DNA from: Comamonadaceae bacterium
GTDB taxonomy: Bacteria; Pseudomonadota; Gammaproteobacteria; Burkholderiales; Burkholderiaceae_C
Reading direction: 5' to 3'
Length of the DNA: 13,357 bases
Assembly: GCA_947457975.1 (NCBI GenBank)
Contig: CANGYC010000036.1
Location: 1 to 13,357 of the forward strand
Below, in pieces: positions 8,394 through 13,357 of the stretch. The notes below the pieces were generated by a model that saw nothing but the letters and a program-made list of their open reading frames with translations, ran no database searches and was not told the origin of the DNA. The position numbers and the translations under genes are program-made. The first letter of the stretch is position 1. Each line of letters starts with the position of its first letter.

Positions 8394-9578
8394 TCAGGCG
8401 GGAGTGGAGGTGGCCAGGGCGGCCTGCTGCGCCAGGATGGTGGCGCACAGGTGCGAGGCCAGGCTGCGCAGCAGCGGTTCGGCACGGTCCAGGCGCTGAA
8501 TGGCCCGATCGATGGGAAAGACCCGTGCGTTGATGTCCTGCAGAGCGGCGTAATGCAGGCTGAAGTCCTGGCCCGTGAGGCCCTCGGCCACGCCGACCAC
8601 ACTGCCCTGCCCCAGTTGCAACAGGTGATCGCCCAGGCGAATTTGCGCCCGACCGTTGACCAGCATGGTCCCCAGGCCCAGGTGCTCCTCCCCCGGGCGG
8701 CCCAGGCTCATGCCGGCACGCAGAAGACGCGTGGGCATGAGCTCTGTGCCCTGCAGCTTCAGGCACATGCGCTGGGCTTTGTTCAGGGCTTCATCCGTGG
8801 AGGCGTCCTTGTTCTCCAGCAGAGCGCGTTGAAGCTCGGAGCCAGTCAGGCTCTTTTGCCCCATCAGCTCGTACTTGGTCGGCGCCAGGCCTGCGGCCAT
8901 GCGCGCAGTGATGTCACTGACCATGCGGTACTGCAACACCAGGGACATCATGAGGTGGGGCAACAAGGTGGTGTCGGCGGCCAGTGCCTTGCGCAGGTCG
9001 GCTGCACGAACCAGGGCGCATCGGGCCTGGCCCACGGCGGTGAGCGATTCGGTGTGCACCCCTTCTTCAAAGAGGGCATGCTCGCCGAACACCTCGCCCG
9101 GCCCTACGATGCGCTCGGCACTGCCATCGCCCTGTTGAGACACGCGCAACTGGCCGTACAGAAGAATGAAGATGTGCTCGCCGCGCTCGCCCAGGCGGTA
9201 CAGCGGTGCGCCGTCCTCGTAAGTGCGTGCATCACCCAAGGCCTCGGTGGCTGCCATGGCCGGCAACAAGCGAATTTGAGGGGGCGCGGGACGCGCGGCC
9301 TGAGCTGCAGCGGCAGGCGCCTGGGGTGAGGCCCGAAAAATCGAAGGCGTGGGCTTGCGCGTGTTCTGCAGCAAGGCATGGGTGCGGGCGTCCAAAGGCT
9401 CGGGCGACTCGACCCCGTGCTTTTTGAGTTCTGCCAGGGCACGCGTGAGTTCGACTTCGAGGACGCGGGAGACGCCCGAGGCGACAAAGCCGACGGGCGG
9501 TCTTCCTGGTTCATGGAAGAATTTTTCCGCAGCGTCAGTACGGGGTGTGAGAGAAGCCTCGCGGGGATCTTGAAGCAT
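8394..9578 (-). CDS. Cyclic-nucleotide-binding-domain protein, paralog A (394 aa)
   Basis: Numbered from the ATG at 9578. An N-terminal segment (about 11-60) has TPRTDAAEKF and PPVGFV, then a Pro/Ala-rich linker (about 75-110). CNB domain 1 (about 115-215) contains YEDGAPLYRLGE, FILLYGQLRV and the phosphate-cassette start FGEHALFEEG. The cassette arginine that normally contacts the cyclic phosphate is replaced by His175 (GVHTES), so cAMP/cGMP binding is doubtful. A helical linker (about 216-285) leads to a degenerate second CNB fold with GVAEGLTGQDF (about 329-339). There is no helix-turn-helix, kinase, cyclase or membrane segment, so it is not a Crp-type regulator. It is homologous throughout to the next upstream gene. 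A GTG at 9590 is an alternative start; neither has a clear ribosome site. Output function is unknown. Confidence 0.88.
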   Translation of the reverse strand: MLQDPREASLTPRTDAAEKFFHEPGRPPVGFVASGVSRVLEVELTRALAELKKHGVESPEPLDARTHALLQNTRKPTPSIFRASPQAPAAAAQAARPAPPQIRLLPAMAATEALGDARTYEDGAPLYRLGERGEHIFILLYGQLRVSQQGDGSAERIVGPGEVFGEHALFEEGVHTESLTAVGQARCALVRAADLRKALAADTTLLPHLMMSLVLQYRMVSDITARMAAGLAPTKYELMGQKSLTGSELQRALLENKDASTDEALNKAQRMCLKLQGTELMPTRLLRAGMSLGRPGEEHLGLGTMLVNGRAQIRLGDHLLQLGQGSVVGVAEGLTGQDFSLHYAALQDINARVFPIDRAIQRLDRAEPLLRSLASHLCATILAQQAALATSTPA

Positions 9579-9630
9579 GGAAAGCCGCACTGAGCAAAGG
9601 TTTCTGGCAGAGGCAAGCCCGGGACAGGAA

Positions 9631-9672
9631 CCAGGCCCTGAAGGTGCCTGGAGAGGCCTGATTCAGGGTCTC
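9631..9672. repeat. Two adjacent hairpin-forming dyads in the leader of paralog A
   Basis: CCAGGC (9631-9636) and GCCTGG (9646-9651) form a perfect six-base stem. Immediately beside it, GAGA-gg-CCTGA-T-TCAGG-g-TCTC (9651-9672) forms a broken nine-pair stem. Both lie in the 211-bp gap between the two CNB genes, some 50-95 bp before the start of paralog A. No T-run follows on the minus strand. They could be mRNA leader structures or protein sites. The rest of this gap shows no gene and no convincing promoter. Confidence 0.35.
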
Positions 9673-9789
9673 AAAACGTTTGAAAATGTAACAGATGAAG
9701 AAGGCAGCAGGTCGATGCTCGGCCTCAAGGTGCTTGCTCCATGACCAACAGGACAGCGAAAAGAGGGCGACAGGAGGTCAGCGGCAGGT

Positions 9790-10992
9790 TCAGCTGGCAA
9801 AGGAGCGCTGCAGCTCCAGAATGCGCGAGGTGGTGTAGCGCACGATGCCGCCGATGCCCGAATTGGCGCGTTCCAGGTCGCGCAGCACCCGGTCCATGGG
9901 GATGATCTTGACGGTGACGTCTTCCAGCGCCACCAGCGACCAGGTGAAAGGCGTGCCGGTGATGCCCTCGGCCAGGCCCAGCACGCTGCCGTGGCGCAGG
10001 CGGATGGACTTGCCGCCCACGTGCGCCTCCACAGCCCCCTCCACCAGCACAAAGGCTTCGCCATCCGGTGGTTGGGAGGGGCTGCCCAGGGAACGCCCGG
10101 CACGGTAAAGGCTGGTCTGCAGGCGGTCGGTGGCCTGCAGCTTGAGGTAAGTCAGCTGCTCGGCGCTCAGGCCGTGCGAATTCGGGTTGGCGTAGGCCTC
10201 GTTGAGCTTGCGCTGCATTTGCACGGAGTTGAGGTTTTCGTCGCCCAGGATCTCGTACACCAAGGCTGCGTCCGGCTTGGCCATCTGCCGCGTCAGGAAG
10301 TTGGCCATGCTCTGCTGCAGCAGCAGGCCCTCGACCGTAGGCACCAAAAGGCCCGTGTCGGCCTTGAGAATGGCGCGCAAGGGCTCGGTGCGGATCTCGA
10401 TGCACTTGACCTCGCCGGATGCGCGCACCGAGGCGCCGCGCACACCTCCCTCAAGAATGGCCATCTCGCCGAAGGACGCGCCCTGCCCCAGCGTGGCCAG
10501 CACGCGGTTGTCGGCCGGGTCGAACACCTCCACCGAGCCGGCGGTGATGATGGCCAGGTGATTGGCGGCATCGCCCTTGTTGAAGAGCACCTGCCCGTCT
10601 TCGTACACCACGGTCTCGCCTGCATTGACCGGGGCCGTGCTGGGCTTGATGGCCTGTGGCCTTGCCACAGGCGCCGGGGCCGGCTCGGCACTGGGCAGGG
10701 GTGCGGCAAACATCGAGCGGCGGGGGGCGGCGCGCACGGGCTCGGCCGCGGCGTCGGCGGACTCCTCTGGCGTGCTGTTCACGGGCGGCTCAATGCCATT
10801 GGCCCGCAGCAGCTCATGGGCCTCGGCCAGTTCCAGCTCAAGCCGCTTGGCCACCTCTGACAGCACGAAGCCCGTGGGCTTGGCGTTGGGCGCAAAGAGG
10901 AATCGCTCGGCCGCATCCACCCGCGGGGTGCGCGAGTTCGGGTCGCGCGGCGGCGGCTTGCGCGAAGATGGAGAGGAAGGCAGCGAGCTCAC
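9790..10992 (-). CDS. Cyclic-nucleotide-binding-domain protein, paralog B (400 aa)
   Basis: It has the same architecture as paralog A. The N-terminal segment has TPRVDAAERF (22-31), KPTGFVLSEV and LELELAEAHELLRANGIEPP, then a Pro/Ala-rich linker (about 72-122). CNB domain 1 (about 127-225) has VYEDGQVLFNKGD and an intact phosphate cassette: FGEMAILEGG (174-183) followed by Arg185 and Ala187-Ser188. Real cyclic nucleotide binding is therefore plausible. After a helical linker, a degenerate second CNB fold carries GLAEGITGTPF (339-349). No output domain is recognised. The start is taken as GTG at 10992 because this matches paralog A in length; no ATG lies near, and no ribosome site is visible. 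It follows the HD phosphodiesterase-like gene by 38 bp, so they are probably co-transcribed and it may sense the nucleotide that enzyme degrades. Confidence 0.88.
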   Translation of the reverse strand: MSSLPSSPSSRKPPPRDPNSRTPRVDAAERFLFAPNAKPTGFVLSEVAKRLELELAEAHELLRANGIEPPVNSTPEESADAAAEPVRAAPRRSMFAAPLPSAEPAPAPVARPQAIKPSTAPVNAGETVVYEDGQVLFNKGDAANHLAIITAGSVEVFDPADNRVLATLGQGASFGEMAILEGGVRGASVRASGEVKCIEIRTEPLRAILKADTGLLVPTVEGLLLQQSMANFLTRQMAKPDAALVYEILGDENLNSVQMQRKLNEAYANPNSHGLSAEQLTYLKLQATDRLQTSLYRAGRSLGSPSQPPDGEAFVLVEGAVEAHVGGKSIRLRHGSVLGLAEGITGTPFTWSLVALEDVTVKIIPMDRVLRDLERANSGIGGIVRYTTSRILELQRSFAS

Positions 10993-11030
10993 GGCGTTGG
11001 TCGAAAGGGGGAGCGATACAGACCGTGCCC

Positions 11031-11861
11031 TCAGGCACTGGCAGCCGCCTCGAGGCTGGCGAGCTGGTCGGCGCGGATGGCCGGGATGCCCAGGCGCCGG
11101 CTCGCCGGACTGGAAAAAAGGGCCCCAAAGCGCAGAAAGCCCATCCGGCCAGCCTGTGTGAGCACCTGCCGGGCACGCTGCTCGTCCACCGGCAGCCATT
11201 CGCGCGCCAATTGACGCGTGAGCTCCAGGCCAGGGTCAGGCAGGCTGCTGGCCAGGATGTCGGCCTCCTGCACCAGCACGGCCAGGCAATCCGGGTCGGT
11301 GATGGAAAAGGGCCGAGAGGCAATGCGCTGGTGCGAGGCCGACACCTTGGTTGGGTCGGTCAGAAGGATGAACTCACGCACCAGGGCACGGTCGGCTGCG
11401 GCCACGCCGTGGCGCGCCATGAGCGGGGCCAGGGCGTCGGCCGAACGCAACTCCAGCTGGCTGGGGCTCTGGTTGATGGTGCCGTCGTGCAGGTAATCGT
11501 GGCCCAGCATGGCCAGCATGGCCACCCATTCGGCGTGGCTGGGCCGCGTGTTCGAGGGTTCATCCTCGCGGCTGAGCAGCAAGAGAGTGGTGAGGGCTAC
11601 CAGCGCATCGGCCATATGCAGGCGGTTGTGGTAGGCCGGCTCCTGCCCCAACGCATGGCGGCTGCGGCCGTCGTGCTCGATGAGCTGCGCCAGTTCCTGC
11701 ATGCAGGCGTGGATGGACCGGTCCTCGGCCGCGAGGGCTCGCCGCGAAGCATGGCCCAGGCGGCCCAGGCAGCGCTCCATCACCAGGGCCAGACCGGGCC
11801 AGGCCTGGGGCCAGGGTTGCCTCAGGTTGCGGAAGGTGGTCTGAAGGTCGTCGAAGGTCAT
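11031..11861 (-). CDS. HD-domain protein resembling class I 3',5'-cyclic nucleotide phosphodiesterases (276 aa)
   Basis: The metal-site signature of class I PDEases can be traced. YHNRLHMADAL (77-87) gives the general-acid histidine His78 and metal ligand His82. GHDYLHDGTINQ (120-131) gives metal ligands His121-Asp122 plus His125 and Asn130. EADIL (199-203) gives Asp201, placed like the second metal aspartate in the ADLSNP segment of mammalian PDEs. In that family these residues hydrolyse cAMP or cGMP to the 5'-monophosphate. The purine-binding glutamine near the C-terminus (QxGF) is not seen; the best-aligned segment is RMGF (239-242). An N-terminal helical region (1-70) has no known domain, and no transmembrane segment is visible. 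It precedes two CNB-domain genes. Another HD phosphohydrolase activity cannot be excluded. The start codon has no clear ribosome site. Confidence 0.82.
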   Translation of the reverse strand: MTFDDLQTTFRNLRQPWPQAWPGLALVMERCLGRLGHASRRALAAEDRSIHACMQELAQLIEHDGRSRHALGQEPAYHNRLHMADALVALTTLLLLSREDEPSNTRPSHAEWVAMLAMLGHDYLHDGTINQSPSQLELRSADALAPLMARHGVAAADRALVREFILLTDPTKVSASHQRIASRPFSITDPDCLAVLVQEADILASSLPDPGLELTRQLAREWLPVDEQRARQVLTQAGRMGFLRFGALFSSPASRRLGIPAIRADQLASLEAAASA

Positions 11862-11913
11862 GCGTCGAAGAAGAAAGAGGCCTGGCCGCGGGGCAAGACA
11901 CTCTGATCAACTT

Positions 11914-11942
11914 ATCTTACGCTGTGTCAAATTTAGAAACAA
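11914..11942 (-). promoter_or_regulatory. Possible promoter of the PDE-CNB gene block
   Basis: On the minus strand, TTGTTT (11942-11937) and TAAGAT (11919-11914) are separated by 17 bases, about 55 bp before the HD gene start. Both boxes are only moderate matches. The inverted repeat at 11925-11949 covers the -35 box and most of the spacer, which is where a repressor would be expected to act. Confidence 0.3.
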
Positions 11943-11949
11943 TTTGACA
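11925..11949. promoter_or_regulatory. Perfect 9-bp inverted repeat, candidate operator
   Basis: TGTCAAATT (11925-11933) and AATTTGACA (11941-11949) are perfect inverted arms with a 7-bp AT-rich spacer, in a 100-bp gap. Each arm contains TTGACA on one strand. The AT-rich stem and the lack of a T-run argue against an intrinsic terminator for the CoA ligase gene, whose stop codon ends 12 bp away. The regulator is unknown; the site does not match the Crp (TGTGA-N6-TCACA) or FNR (TTGAT-N4-ATCAA) consensus. Confidence 0.5.
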
Positions 11950-11961
11950 GGCCTGGATTCC

Positions 11962-13357
11962 TCAGGTGCCGGGCAGTTTGTAGCCCTTGAGCGTCTCGCG
12001 CAAGCGCGTCTTGAGCATCTTGCCGGTGGCTCCCAGGGGGATGGCCTCGACGAAGACCACGTCGTCCGGGATTTGCCACTTGGCCAGCTTGCCCTCATAG
12101 AAGGCCAACAAATCCTCGCGGCTGAGTTCGGCCCCCGGCTTCTTGACCACCACCACGATGGGCCGCTCGTCCCACTTGGGGTGCGGCATACCCACGCAGG
12201 CGGCCATGGCCACGGCCGGGTGGGCCACGGCCAGGTTCTCCACGTCGATGGAGCTGATCCACTCGCCGCCCGACTTGATGACGTCCTTGCTGCGGTCGGT
12301 GATCTGCATGAAGCCGTCAGCATCGATGGTGGCCACATCGCCCGTGGGGAACCAGCCGTCCTGCAGTGGATCGCCGCCCTCCCCTTTGAAATACTCACGC
12401 ACCACCCAGGGCCCGCGCACCAGCAGGTTGCCGAAGGTGCGCCCATCCCAGGGCAGTTCCTGGCCGGCGTCGTCCACGATCTTCATGTCCACGCCAAAGA
12501 TGGCGCGGCCCTGCTTGAGGCGGATGCCCATGCGCTCGTCGTCGCCCAGCACCTGGTGCTTGTTCTTGAGCGTGCAGACCGTGCCCAGGGGGCTCATTTC
12601 GGTCATGCCCCAGGCGTGCAGAACCTCCACGCCGTAGTCTTCGCGGAAGGCCGTGATCATGGCCGGCGGGCAGGCCGAGCCGCCGATGACGGTGCGCTGG
12701 AGCGAGGAAAAACGCAGGCCCTGCGGCTTCATGTGACTGAGCAGCATCTGCCAGACGGTGGGCACTCCGGCGGCGTAGGTGACCTTCTCGGACTCGAGCA
12801 GTTCGTAGACGGACTTGCCGTCGAGCCCGGGGCCGGGCAGCACCAGCTTGGCACCTGTCAGCGCCGTGGCATAGGGAATGCCCCAGGCGTTGACATGGAA
12901 CATGGGCACCACCGGCAACACCGAATCGCGCGCCGACAGGCCCATGACGTCGGGCAAGGCCGAGGCATAGGCGTGCAGCAGCGTGGAGCGGTGGCTGTAG
13001 AGGGCGGCCTTGGGATGGCCGGTGGTGCCGGAGGTGTAGCACATGCTCGAGGCGCTGTTTTCATCAAAACTGGGCCAGCTGTAAAGATGGCTTTGCCCAC
13101 CCACCCAGGCCTCGTAGCTCTGGAGATTGGGGATGCCGCTGTCCTGGGGCAGCCGGTCGGCATCGCACAGCGCAATGAAATGCCGGATGGTGCGGCAATG
13201 GGCATGGATGGACTGCACGATGGGCAGAAAGCTCAGGTCGAAGCACAGCACCTGGTCTTCGGCGTGGTTGGCGATCCAGGCAATCTGCTCGGGGTGCAGG
13301 CGCGGGTTGATGGTGTGCAGCACCCGGCCCGAGCCGCTCACACCGTAGTACAGCTCG
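11962..13357 (-). CDS. Fatty-acyl-CoA ligase, AMP-forming (AlkK/DmdB-like), N-terminus outside the window
   Basis: This ANL-superfamily enzyme activates a carboxylic acid with ATP to acyl-AMP and then the CoA thioester. The frame is open to the right edge ([10 protein letters not shown] before HTINPRL), so the GTG at 13341 is internal and roughly 80 N-terminal residues are missing from a usual 540-550. Counting from Val at 13341: the P-loop [10 protein letters not shown] is at 102-111, MFHVNAWG at 147-154, the A5 motif HAWGMTE at 242-248, WFPTGD at 330-335, [13 protein letters not shown] at 349-361, and the catalytic lysine Lys441 in GATGKMLK. The VxHTINPRL segment is typical of medium-chain AlkK-like and methylthiopropionyl-CoA (DmdB-like) ligases, so medium-chain or branched acids are likely substrates. 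It could feed the beta-oxidation operon downstream, but the PDE-CNB block lies between. Confidence 0.95.
   Translation of the reverse strand, partial: ELYYGVSGSGRVLHTINPRLHPEQIAWIANHAEDQVLCFDLSFLPIVQSIHAHCRTIRHFIALCDADRLPQDSGIPNLQSYEAWVGGQSHLYSWPSFDENSASSMCYTSGTTGHPKAALYSHRSTLLHAYASALPDVMGLSARDSVLPVVPMFHVNAWGIPYATALTGAKLVLPGPGLDGKSVYELLESEKVTYAAGVPTVWQMLLSHMKPQGLRFSSLQRTVIGGSACPPAMITAFREDYGVEVLHAWGMTEMSPLGTVCTLKNKHQVLGDDERMGIRLKQGRAIFGVDMKIVDDAGQELPWDGRTFGNLLVRGPWVVREYFKGEGGDPLQDGWFPTGDVATIDADGFMQITDRSKDVIKSGGEWISSIDVENLAVAHPAVAMAACVGMPHPKWDERPIVVVVKKPGAELSREDLLAFYEGKLAKWQIPDDVVFVEAIPLGATGKMLKTRLRETLKGYKLPGT

Noticed and set aside
8394..10992. CNB proteins as Crp/Fnr-type transcription factors
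   Set aside because: Both lack a C-terminal helix-turn-helix; the C-terminal third is a second CNB-like fold.
10993..11199. 69-residue N-terminal extension of CNB paralog B
   Set aside because: It overlaps the end of the HD gene in another frame and has no counterpart in paralog A; the GTG at 10992 gives matching lengths.
11925..11949. Inverted repeat as an intrinsic terminator of the acyl-CoA ligase gene
   Set aside because: The stem is AT-rich and followed by CAGCGTAAG rather than a T-run; an operator is the better reading.
13339..13341. GTG as the start of the acyl-CoA ligase
   Set aside because: The frame continues to the window edge with family-typical sequence, and about 80 N-terminal residues would be missing, so this valine is internal.

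Overview
The window is GC-rich and gene-dense, and every convincing gene lies on the minus strand. All twelve visible stop codons are TGA. The protein sequences resemble those of Betaproteobacteria, order Burkholderiales, most likely family Comamonadaceae. That placement rests on recognition of the families, not on a search. No rRNA, tRNA, insertion sequence, CRISPR array or prophage gene was seen. No gene-free stretch exceeds 300 bases; the longest gaps are about 211 bp (9579-9789), 148 bp (8246-8393) and 100 bp (11862-11961).

In the direction of transcription (right to left) there are four blocks. (1) 13357-11962 holds a 5'-truncated fatty-acyl-CoA ligase of the AlkK/DmdB type. (2) 11861-8394 holds a signalling-type block: an HD protein with the metal-site motifs of class I 3',5'-cyclic nucleotide phosphodiesterases, followed by two paralogous proteins. 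Each paralog has a shared N-terminal motif, a Pro/Ala-rich linker and two cyclic-nucleotide-binding (CNB) folds, with no DNA-binding domain. (3) 8245-582 is a very compact run of eight genes: a bifunctional enoyl-CoA hydratase/3-hydroxyacyl-CoA dehydrogenase, a thiolase, a 67-residue two-helix membrane protein, an SDR, a PaaI-type thioesterase, a CurA-like NADPH-dependent enone reductase, a GST and a second SDR. Intergenic gaps run from 1 to 31 bp, and a stem-loop with a T7 tract overlaps the last stop codon. (4) 539-1 is the N-terminal part of tex.

Block 3 looks like a beta-oxidation operon with added enzymes able to handle enones, hydroxy or keto groups and electrophiles. It contains no acyl-CoA dehydrogenase and no CoA ligase, though a ligase lies upstream in block 1. 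This suggests a substrate more complex than plain fatty acids, but the substrate cannot be read from sequence.

The most unusual part is block 2. A class I PDE-like enzyme, uncommon in bacteria, is followed by two stand-alone CNB-domain proteins. One paralog keeps the phosphate-binding arginine of its first CNB domain and the other has histidine there. A perfect 9-bp inverted repeat containing TTGACA in both arms sits in the only plausible promoter region of this block.
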